Source: Nitrospirota bacterium (GTDB lineage: Bacteria > Nitrospinota_A > UBA7883 > JACRGQ01). From it: a stretch of 31,491 nt of DNA. A program made the translations under genes and the position numbers. The notes beneath the pieces are model-generated. The model saw only the letters and a list, made by a program, of their open reading frames with translations. It was not told the origin of the DNA and made no database searches. Positions 8,401 to 13,983 of the stretch are shown here, in pieces (the first letter of the stretch is position 1; every line of letters begins with the position of its first letter). The stretch covers positions 1 to 31,491 of the forward strand of contig JAJRYD010000046.1 in NCBI GenBank assembly GCA_024275955.1, in the 5' to 3' direction.

Positions 8401-9731
8401 TGCTCCTTTATCTCCGCTTTCATGTTCCCTAGGTTCCACATTTCTATCACTTCACGCGTTATGGAGCCGCCGCTGGTTACTACGCTATGCGGGCTTTGAA
8501 TAGCTCTTTTGAGGTAATGCGCCGTCGTGGCAGGATAATAGACATAGTCTATCCATATGTTACACGCTTTGGTTTCGTTCTTTTTTACGGCTGGTTCTTC
8601 ATCAGTCTGGTCAGCCAGAGTTTTAATATCCTCAGCCGGTTCCTTGATGAGAGGTTTTTTGGTTATTACCGGCTCTGTTTTTTTCTCTGAGAGCGTTACT
8701 TCCAATATGTCGGAAGAATCGAACATATCGGAAAGAAGGCCGGTATTTACCTTCGGTTTTCTTTTTGCCGCGGTTTCGATAACCTTTTTCCAGCTTTTGA
8801 TAAATGTTTTAATCGGGAATTTTTTAAATACCGTATCTCTTGCAAGCTTGCCGATATCTCTTGCCTTTTCCTGATCCTTGAGTAGCATCTGTGCCTGTTC
8901 TCTTAGATAACCTATATCGTCGCTTATATATCCTTCTATGCCGTCGGTGATGGGGGATGTACTGTTTGCAAGCGAGAGGATAGGCATGCCGGTAGCCATA
9001 GCCTCGAGCAAGGCAAGGTTGTAGCCGTCCTCATAAGGCTGTTTGGTGGTATTAAGGAAAATCCTGCACCACTTGTAATGATTTTGAAGGTCGGCCCAGC
9101 CGCTGGAGAGGCGGGAATTAAGGGTTGGATTCTGCCCGAGTATCGTGGTGGGAAGTAGCTCGCATATTTTTTCCTGTTCGGTATATCCAAGCATTAAATC
9201 ACGTTCTTTGAGCAGATTTCCAACGCGAAGTATCGTTTCCAGCTGTCCCTGATATCCGCCATACTCGAACGGGTCTATCCCTGGCAGAATGACACGCCCT
9301 CCTTCAAGCCCCCAGTCCTTTTTCTTGCCCTCGGAGATGAAAACAAGGTCTATACCTTCTAGGTGCGATTTTATTTTCTCTCGGTACTCATCCGCGCTCA
9401 CCTTGCTACCGCCAAGCTCTATCTCCGTCGAAAGCCTATTGTGAAAAACCATAACTTTTGGAATCGGCCGGTATTTCGCCGCCTCCAAAACATCTTTGAT
9501 GTTGTGGCAGACGATTACATCTATATCCTTGATACATCGATCGACCTCCTCGGGCTGGATGAGGGTAATATTTTCAGGCAGAGGCCGCATACGCTCATCC
9601 CACCTTCGGTAGTTTTCATCAGCCAGCTTTGGTTCGACAACGAAGAAATGGTGGCCGGTCTTGGCCATCATGCAGAGATACGGCTCGTGCCAGTTGAAAG
9701 ATAGTACCTTAAAAGCGGTAGCGAGGCTCAA
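5496..9731 (-). CDS. Giant fusion: two glycosyltransferases, SAM methyltransferase, methyltransferase-like remnant, TPR
   Basis: This 1411-residue protein opens the glycosylation operon. Residues 1-325 are a GT-B glycosyltransferase (EDGYNLALLEAMATGMPILS near 234-253). A charged linker spans about 326-385. Residues 390-695 are a second, CgeB-type transferase (MRVFEALCSGTMLLTD near 615-630, then NHTYRHRVEQI). Residues 705-925 are a class I SAM methyltransferase with ILEIGCGAGSTGKLL at 732-746 and FDAIIYADVLEHL at 792-804. About 1075-1175 looks like the second half of another methyltransferase fold (a DYITSINLFE strand, then a LKDGG turn) without a glycine-rich SAM motif. Residues 1195-1411 are TPR repeats. 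The start is TTG at 9731 with GGAG (9739-9742) seven bases upstream; there is no ATG between it and the in-frame stop. The TPRs may bind the protein acceptor (inference). Confidence 0.87.
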   Translation of the reverse strand: MSLATAFKVLSFNWHEPYLCMMAKTGHHFFVVEPKLADENYRRWDERMRPLPENITLIQPEEVDRCIKDIDVIVCHNIKDVLEAAKYRPIPKVMVFHNRLSTEIELGGSKVSADEYREKIKSHLEGIDLVFISEGKKKDWGLEGGRVILPGIDPFEYGGYQGQLETILRVGNLLKERDLMLGYTEQEKICELLPTTILGQNPTLNSRLSSGWADLQNHYKWCRIFLNTTKQPYEDGYNLALLEAMATGMPILSLANSTSPITDGIEGYISDDIGYLREQAQMLLKDQEKARDIGKLARDTVFKKFPIKTFIKSWKKVIETAAKRKPKVNTGLLSDMFDSSDILEVTLSEKKTEPVITKKPLIKEPAEDIKTLADQTDEEPAVKKNETKACNIWIDYVYYPATTAHYLKRAIQSPHSVVTSGGSITREVIEMWNLGNMKAEIKEQDIPRSAASSASSIFEMIPKDKKPEFFLWVETGLDGPPNGIESLPIPRVAYFIDTHINLDSHIQAAKRFDIVFLAQRKYIDAFKDSGIKHVFWLPLACDPEIHGKKNVDVIREIGFVGSITPAHQRRKQLLEHLDANGCKVDVQRLFLEEMTEHFSASKIGFNNAIKDDLNMRVFEALCSGTMLLTDKADGLTEFFEDKKHLVIYNDSDIAKTAKHYLANDDERLAIAEAGRKEVLANHTYRHRVEQIIKTVREVAKERAVPRVGKAEAYYSHARVEVIEFVPESAMKILEIGCGAGSTGKLLKEQNKGREVVGVEFNKEAAKSASGVLDKVFTGDIEKLTLPYPKRYFDAIIYADVLEHLNNPEALLKKHKQLLKDDGLMVMSIPNVQHFTVINQLMAGRWTYTDEGLLDRTHLRFFTLYEIRQMLERLGLSNYEVHSKTVDNHYKEGASGTLRIGRWQVGPLNEDEMLGFFAFQYIIRAARKVGETVNDKPDIANPSRFKKMLEDSNLFNEETDDPLVKAGVMAMKGGNGTPVVLPNLSDETESERVLFAGHLNMVLGKFSQAEEFYKKADNKKLLGLSYAARGLLYKAFEIWWPLKDDAGVAELIETYSKGDDKPERFALLPVEGGEGVRLNGMETFDAGKMKGLDYITSINLFENDPDPVGTLCRWKDSLKDGGLIGLVLPTPEADSGGLHLFSIDGFKNLVELVNGISLVYSGRLLGASFIAVLQKGGGRSGFNYKKSLNAISAERAVKQSMEHWEAHNTEASLQAAQSALELDETNYYALSKLGDCMQKMGNPAGALAHYRNSLKIADSETGRIGIGTLCLGSLDFKQAHENFEAAVKINPDNDRAVCGLGMARYHLGEKEEGFGLYMNAVALNPENIPAIMSILHASYELKRLDAAEDALKNYLELHPANLDMLFGLAGVQFQQEKMEEAEDTLSRILLFEQDHESAVSLMEKVKEAKAAK

Positions 9732-9893
9732 AGCTGTTCTCCATATAACATCATTGCCGGATATTATCGCACTATTCAGGGCTGATCTTATAGAGATTAT
9801 ACAAAGAAAATTTAATACCTATAATATAAAATCTTTAGACTGATAAAGGTGAACGCTTTGTTTTATAGTAGAAGTTATGTTTGAAAGGTCGGT
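9732..9893. promoter_or_regulatory. Divergent promoter region between glycosylation operon and crcB operon
   Basis: The two operons are transcribed away from each other across this 162-base AT-rich gap. A perfect TATAAT on the minus strand lies at 9796-9801 and another on the plus strand at 9820-9825, so each direction has a -10 candidate. Neither has a convincing TTGACA 16-18 bases further upstream. GAAAGG lies just before the crcB ATG. I looked for a fluoride riboswitch here and could not recognise one. Confidence 0.35.
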
Positions 9894-10280
9894 ATGCTCA
9901 AATTGATTTATATAGCGCTCGGCGGGGCTATCGGTTCTTTGCTCAGGTACTCGGTTTCCGGTTTTGCGCAAAGGCTCTCCTCGCCCTCTTTCCCTGCCGG
10001 CACGCTGGCGGTAAATGTTATCGGCGCTCTTGCCGTCGGGTTTTTATGGGCGATGTTTGAACGAAGCGTAGTAGCCCCGAATGTTAGGGCATTTATGCTT
10101 ATCGGCGTTCTGGGAGCTTTTACCACTTTTTCGACATACAGCCTCGAAAGCTTTAACCTTCTGCGCGATGGCGAAATAAAGCTTGCCGCCATAAATATCA
10201 TCGCCAGCAACGTCCTTTGCATCGCTATGGTTTTTGCCGGTTTTGCCATCTCTAAAGCTGTTTTAACGGCAGGAAGGTAG
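9894..10280 (+). CDS. crcB: CrcB/Fluc fluoride channel
   Basis: At 128 residues with four predicted membrane helices, this is the normal size for CrcB (Fluc), a dimeric channel that lets fluoride leave the cytoplasm. Family motifs are clear: GGAIGSLLRY near 10-19, NVIGALAVGF near 41-50 with the conserved Asn, and the signature GVLGAFTTFSTYSLESF near 71-87 with its phenylalanine/threonine pore residues. The ATG at 9894 follows GAAAGG by six bases. The next gene, a DUF190 protein, starts seven bases after the stop, a pairing often seen for this family. Confidence 0.95.
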   Translation: MLKLIYIALGGAIGSLLRYSVSGFAQRLSSPSFPAGTLAVNVIGALAVGFLWAMFERSVVAPNVRAFMLIGVLGAFTTFSTYSLESFNLLRDGEIKLAAINIIASNVLCIAMVFAGFAISKAVLTAGR

Positions 10281-10287
10281 ATAAAAA

Positions 10288-10626
10288 ATGAAACTACCGG
10301 AAAATGGAAGCCTCTTACGAGTTTTCGTAGGGGAAAACGACAATTGCGGTGGAAAAGCTCTTTACGAAGCGATTGTCATAAAGGCGCGGGAGCTCAATCT
10401 TGCCGGCGCTACGGTACTGAGGGGGATCATGGGGTTTGGAGCTGGTTCACAGGTGCATACAGCCAAGATTCTTATGCTTTCGGAAGATTTGCCTATAGTG
10501 GTCGAGATAGTTGATACAAGAGAAAACCTAGAGAAGCTAATACCGTTCCTAAATGAAAACGTAGAAGAAGGCGTTGTTACGATTGAGAATGTGGAGATGA
10601 TAAAATACCGCCACAAAGAGAGCTGA
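10288..10626 (+). CDS. DUF190 family protein (PII-like fold)
   Basis: This 112-residue protein has the DUF190 pattern: an N-terminal LLRVFVGENDNCGGKALYEA strand-helix segment, the central GATVLRGIMGFGAGSQVHTA motif, then LPIVVEIVDTRENLEKLIPF and a final VTIENVEMIKY strand. DUF190 proteins are small PII-like proteins often encoded beside crcB, and a role in modulating fluoride export is suspected but unproven. AGGAAGG inside the end of crcB serves as ribosome binding site, so the two are co-translated. The biochemical activity is unknown. Confidence 0.88.
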   Translation: MKLPENGSLLRVFVGENDNCGGKALYEAIVIKARELNLAGATVLRGIMGFGAGSQVHTAKILMLSEDLPIVVEIVDTRENLEKLIPFLNENVEEGVVTIENVEMIKYRHKES

Positions 10627-10636
10627 TGTAAAACCA

Positions 10637-10652
10637 GCCGGCAATGACCGGC
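10637..10652. repeat. Short GC hairpin between DUF190 and LOG genes
   Basis: GCCGG (10637-10641) pairs with CCGGC (10648-10652) around a six-base loop. It is followed by A residues rather than T residues on the coding strand, so it does not look like an intrinsic terminator. It may be a processing or mRNA-stability hairpin in the 46-base gap. Confidence 0.35.
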
Positions 10653-10672
10653 AAAAAAGTAGAGCAACTGAT

Positions 10673-11365
10673 ATGACTGAGCATTATGAAAAAATAAGTG
10701 AAGTTCTAGCAGGTATATACAAAGATCTTCCATGCGAACTTACGGACGATGAGCTGGAAAAGCTAAAAGCGATCAACCGCGAGTTTATCGCCGGCTTTAG
10801 GATGCTCGTTAATCAGGGAGATCTGGCTACCGTTTTTGGATCTAGCCGAGCAACGCCTGAGAGCGAAGTTTACCGCATAGGGCAAGAGCTTGGAGGCGCG
10901 CTTGTTAGGGCCGGTTTTGCCGTTTTGACCGGCGGCGGACCCGGGTGCATGGAAGCGGTAAACAAAGGAGCATCCCAAGCCAAAGGCAAGTCTATGGGGG
11001 TAAACATCTACATACCTATGGAGCAAGAGCCGAACAGGTACGCGATACCGTCACTAACGCTCGACCACTTTTTTGTGCGTAAGGTGCTTCTTTTAAAATA
11101 CTCTAAGGCCTACATATTTCTGCCAGGCGGGTTTGGAACGCTCGATGAACTTTTCGAGACGCTTACCCTTATACAGACAGGAAAGGTTAAACCTTTTCCG
11201 GTGGTGCTTATCGGTAAAGATTTTTGGACGGGGATAACCGACTGGATAGAAAAAAAGTTAAAAAAAGAAAATATGGTTTCGGCCGATGATATCCAGCATC
11301 TCCGTATCGCCGACAGCGCTAAAGAAGCGGTACGCCTTATAAAGCAAAACGGGCTGAAAGAATGA
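10673..11365 (+). CDS. LOG-family Rossmann protein (TIGR00730-like)
   Basis: This 230-residue protein carries the two LOG hallmarks: a TGGGPGCMEAVNKGA loop near 86-100 and the catalytic PGGFGTLDE at 151-159, plus the DHFFVRKVLLL segment with the Arg-Lys pair. Family members cleave nucleoside 5'-monophosphates, classically cytokinin riboside phosphates, and are often misnamed lysine decarboxylases. The in vivo substrate in bacteria is usually unknown. About 45 extra N-terminal residues precede the Rossmann domain. The ATG at 10673 has only a weak ribosome binding site. The stop overlaps the next ATG (ATGA, 11362-11365). Confidence 0.88.
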   Translation: MTEHYEKISEVLAGIYKDLPCELTDDELEKLKAINREFIAGFRMLVNQGDLATVFGSSRATPESEVYRIGQELGGALVRAGFAVLTGGGPGCMEAVNKGASQAKGKSMGVNIYIPMEQEPNRYAIPSLTLDHFFVRKVLLLKYSKAYIFLPGGFGTLDELFETLTLIQTGKVKPFPVVLIGKDFWTGITDWIEKKLKKENMVSADDIQHLRIADSAKEAVRLIKQNGLKE

Positions 11366-11583
11366 AAAACCGGCAAACAGAACCATTACCGGACGGTTCC
11401 GCTGTTTGCGGTAATTGCGGTAAACCGATACCGCCCAACTCGCAGGTAACGGTGATGCAAAGCTCTAATGGAGATATAATCTGCCATTCCAGCTACCAAT
11501 GCTCTTCCGCCGTAAACGGACGTTACGGCTTTTGGGGGAACGGTAAGCTCGACTCGGCTTTTGGTGCAATAGAACAATGCTAG
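11362..11583 (+). CDS. 73-residue Cys-rich (zinc-ribbon-like) protein of unknown function
   Basis: I do not recognise this protein. It has C16-x-x-C19 in CGNCGKPIPPNS and a second cluster, ICHSSYQC with C41 and C47, which could bind one zinc in a small ribbon, plus a terminal Cys73. There is no signal peptide or membrane helix. Its ATG overlaps the LOG stop by four bases, so it is very likely translated with LOG. A gap of 114 bases with a new promoter separates it from the next genes. Confidence 0.68.
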   Translation: MKNRQTEPLPDGSAVCGNCGKPIPPNSQVTVMQSSNGDIICHSSYQCSSAVNGRYGFWGNGKLDSAFGAIEQC

Positions 11584-11621
11584 AACCGCTTTGGCTCCCC
11601 CCCATTAACCTTAAAATAAAC

Positions 11622-11650
11622 TTGTGAAACAGGCTATACGGCATTAGAAT
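11622..11650 (+). promoter_or_regulatory. Sigma70-type promoter of the cytochrome b / flavoprotein operon
   Basis: TTGTGA at 11622-11627 and TAGAAT at 11645-11650 are separated by 17 bases, the ideal spacing, about 48 bases before the ATG at 11698. The ribosome binding site AGGA precedes that ATG by seven bases. The -35 lies inside CTTGTGAA (11621-11628), which has an exact inverted copy TTCACAAG at 11666-11673, a possible operator. Confidence 0.5.
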
Positions 11651-11697
11651 CACTCTTTTTACGGCTTCACAAGACAAACCTCAAAACAGGATAAAAA

Positions 11698-12036
11698 ATG
11701 GCTGAAAAAAACCTGCACGCAAGCGAAGGTAGCAACCTTTTCCCGTACATGCTAACGATAGTCGGGTCGATTATATGTTTTGGCACTTTCCTTGAAAGCT
11801 ACTATCAGCTTACCAACCAGCCGGTAAGCCTTCTTGATCTGGCCCACCGATTCGGCTTTTTGACAGAATACGCAAGAGCCAAAGAGCCGAACAAAGGTAT
11901 CTGGCATATGCTTGGGTGGATAGGAACCGGCGGTTTTGTTATGATGATGCTCTACTCCGTACGCAAACATTTTGCTTTTATGCAGGATGTTGGCAGCTTC
12001 GCTACTGGCTCGATTTTCATATATTTCTCGGCGTAG
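11698..12036 (+). CDS. Cytochrome b-like membrane protein, N-terminal part (frameshifted)
   Basis: The frame opens with a good ribosome binding site and encodes membrane helices (YMLTIVGSIICFGTFLESYY; a second near GWIGTGGFVMMMLYSV). It then loses sense after QDVGS at 11997, ending in 12 unrelated residues. The reading continues in the -1 frame with LRYWLDFHIFLG, which is what should follow a VRKHFAFMQDVGS segment. One base, most simply a C at about 11997, appears to be missing. Restored, the protein would be about 302 residues with several membrane-facing histidines suited to b-type haem. It is followed directly by a ferredoxin/flavin oxidoreductase. Confidence 0.7.
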   Translation: MAEKNLHASEGSNLFPYMLTIVGSIICFGTFLESYYQLTNQPVSLLDLAHRFGFLTEYARAKEPNKGIWHMLGWIGTGGFVMMMLYSVRKHFAFMQDVGSFATGSIFIYFSA

Positions 12037-12605
12037 TCGGCACATGCCTCGTGATGGTGCATACAACCTTTAAGGTAGGCGGTATCGTTTCCTTAAGCTT
12101 TTGGTCTATGGTGCTGGTCGCTGGAAGCGGGGTGATAGGCAGATACATATATATACAGATACCGCGCAACGTATCGGGAAACGAATTGCGGATAGACGAG
12201 ATAAAAGAGGTGATGGAAGATGTAAATAGAAAAATAGAGGAATACGCCGGTGACAACCAGAATATTCTGCGCTACTTCGAGCTGATTTCAGGCCCTAAAA
12301 ACAGTGAGGAGATGGGGGCGACTAGAACTATTTTTACGATGTTTTTTAATGACTTGTCTAACATAAAAAAGATGATTTCGATTAGGGGTGAACTGCGTCG
12401 AAACCAAGATATGCCGCCAGCGGTAAAAAAAGAGCTTTTCAAACTGATAAGGGAAAAGGGGAGCCTTGTAAGGTCTTCCAACTTTCTTAACAGCTCTCAC
12501 AAGCTTCTCCATTACTGGCATGTTTTTCACAAGCCTTTCGCTATTATCATGTTCGTAATTATGTTTTTGCATATAGCGGTAGCTGTCGTTTTTAAGGCGC
12601 ACTGA
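11916..12605 (+). CDS. Cytochrome b-like membrane protein, C-terminal part (frameshifted)
   Basis: This open frame nominally starts at 11916, but only the part from about 11997 is the true continuation of the gene starting at 11698. It encodes helices with candidate haem histidines (LDFHIFLGVVGTCLVMVHTTF) and SFWSMVLVAGSGVIGRYIYI, then a cytoplasmic helical segment of about 100 residues. It ends with HYWHVFHKPFAIIMFVIMFL, another His-rich helix. The exact function is unknown; a quinone- or ferredoxin-linked transmembrane electron carrier fits the next gene. The stop overlaps the following ATG region (TGATG at 12603-12607). Confidence 0.68.
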   Translation: MDRNRRFCYDDALLRTQTFCFYAGCWQLRYWLDFHIFLGVVGTCLVMVHTTFKVGGIVSLSFWSMVLVAGSGVIGRYIYIQIPRNVSGNELRIDEIKEVMEDVNRKIEEYAGDNQNILRYFELISGPKNSEEMGATRTIFTMFFNDLSNIKKMISIRGELRRNQDMPPAVKKELFKLIREKGSLVRSSNFLNSSHKLLHYWHVFHKPFAIIMFVIMFLHIAVAVVFKAH

Positions 12606-13963
12606 TGACCGATTTTTTTATCAAGCTCATTATGGATAACGCCGTTCTGATAACCGGCACTCTGCTTATGCTGGTGACGGTAGTGCCATACATGGTGATA
12701 CATAACAAAAACACGAAAAAGATGCAGGTGAAACAGGTCGAGGCCGAGCAGTACGGCCTTGCCGAGCCTGTTACCATCCACCCTCATGTAAATAGAGGTG
12801 TCTGCATAGGAAGCGGAGCCTGCATAACAGCCTGTCCCGAGAAAGATATTCTTGGCCGTATTAGAGGCAAGGCCGAGGCTGTTTACGCCTCGCGCTGTGT
12901 GGGGCATGGTGCCTGTGCCAGAGCCTGCCCTACGGGGGCTATCGAGCTGGTATTCGGCACCGAAAAGCGGGGGGTGGAACTGCCGCAGGTCTTCCCTAAT
13001 TTCGAGACGAATGTAAAACAGCTTTTCATAGCCGGAGAGCTTGGCGGCATGGGGCTTATCAAAAACGCTATGACGCAGGGACAGGAAGCTATCCAGTACA
13101 TAAAAGAAGACTACAAAAAAAACGGATACAAGCCAAAAGAGGGAATGCTCGACATCCTTGTTGTTGGGGCCGGACCGGCAGGGCTTGCCGCCACATTACA
13201 GGCGATAAAAGAGAAACTAAAATCGGCTACTCTCGACCAAGAAGATACCTACGGCGGGGCGATACTCTCCTACCCCCGCGCGAAGCTGGTGATGACCAGA
13301 CCTGTAGATGTGCCTCTCTATGGAAGGATTAAGAGGAGGGAGTACTCTAAAGAAGAGCTGATAAAGCTATGGGACGATATAGCCAAAAAAACCTCATTAA
13401 AAGTAGATGCCAATGAAAAGGTTATAGAAGCTAGGAAAGAAGAAGAGAGTAACGGCAAAAGCTTCTTCATGGTTAAAACATCTAAGCGCGATATTAAGAC
13501 CAGATACCTCCTTCTCTGCATAGGCAGACGGGGCACGCCGAGAAAGCTCGGCGTGCAGGGAGAAAAACTCCCAAAAGTTATGTACCGGATGCTGGAGCCG
13601 GAAAAATATGCTAACCAAAAGGTCCTAATAGTAGGCGGCGGCGACAGCGCGGTGGAGGCGGCGACTGCTATTAGCTCGCAAAAAGGGACGGAAGTTACCC
13701 TCTCGTACAGAAAAGGGGTTTTCTCGCGGATAAAGCCTGCCAACCAGCAAAGAATAGAAAAAGCTTTCGACTATGGAGAGGTAAAACCGCTTTTAAGCTC
13801 GACCGTAAAAGAGATAAGACCGAAATCTGTAATAATAAGTACCGAAGACGGGAGCGTAGAGCTGGAAAACGACTCGGTTTTTATCTTCGCCGGCGGAGAA
13901 CTGCCGAACGACTTTCTTAAAAAAGTCGGCATCAATATAGAAACAAAATTCGGCACCTCGTAA
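12605..13963 (+). CDS. Membrane-anchored ferredoxin - FAD/NAD(P) oxidoreductase
   Basis: This 452-residue protein has one membrane helix at about 10-33. An iron-sulfur segment follows with two motifs, CIGSGACITACP at 67-78 and CVGHGACARACP at 98-109. A thioredoxin-reductase-like flavoprotein comes next, with the FAD loop GAGPAG near 188-193 and the NAD(P) loop GGGDSA near 344-349. The redox CxxC of thioredoxin reductase is absent; the region resembles YpdA-type reductases (TYGGAILSYPRAKLVMTRP). In both iron-sulfur motifs the usual second Cys is replaced, by Ser70 and His101. I recall the same pattern in relatives, so this is probably a family trait. It likely passes electrons between NAD(P)H or ferredoxin and the cytochrome b partner encoded just upstream. 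Confidence 0.82.
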   Translation: MTDFFIKLIMDNAVLITGTLLMLVTVVPYMVIHNKNTKKMQVKQVEAEQYGLAEPVTIHPHVNRGVCIGSGACITACPEKDILGRIRGKAEAVYASRCVGHGACARACPTGAIELVFGTEKRGVELPQVFPNFETNVKQLFIAGELGGMGLIKNAMTQGQEAIQYIKEDYKKNGYKPKEGMLDILVVGAGPAGLAATLQAIKEKLKSATLDQEDTYGGAILSYPRAKLVMTRPVDVPLYGRIKRREYSKEELIKLWDDIAKKTSLKVDANEKVIEARKEEESNGKSFFMVKTSKRDIKTRYLLLCIGRRGTPRKLGVQGEKLPKVMYRMLEPEKYANQKVLIVGGGDSAVEAATAISSQKGTEVTLSYRKGVFSRIKPANQQRIEKAFDYGEVKPLLSSTVKEIRPKSVIISTEDGSVELENDSVFIFAGGELPNDFLKKVGINIETKFGTS

Positions 13964-13983
13964 AAAGTTAAGCCTGTCAGGCT
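13960..13983 (-). terminator. Possible terminator after the WD40-GTPase-cyclase gene
   Basis: An AGCCT/AGGCT hairpin with a GTC loop (13971-13983) begins at the last base of the stop codon. On the minus strand it is followed by TAACTTTTTA. The stem is short, so it is a weak candidate. It lies in the 19-base gap between two converging genes. Confidence 0.35.

Noticed and set aside
9732-9893. Fluoride riboswitch upstream of crcB
   Set aside because: The conserved parts of the crcB RNA motif (the GGCGAUGG-type 5' part and the GCUGAUGACUCCUAC-type 3' part) are not recognisable; only a weak CTGATAAAGG resemblance exists.
10637-10660. Intrinsic terminator after the DUF190 gene
   Set aside because: The GC hairpin is followed by a run of A, not T, on the coding strand.
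11990-12005. Programmed -1 frameshift in the cytochrome b gene
   Set aside because: There is no slippery X-XXY-YYZ heptamer at the junction, and the gene family is normally a single frame, so a missing base is the simpler explanation.
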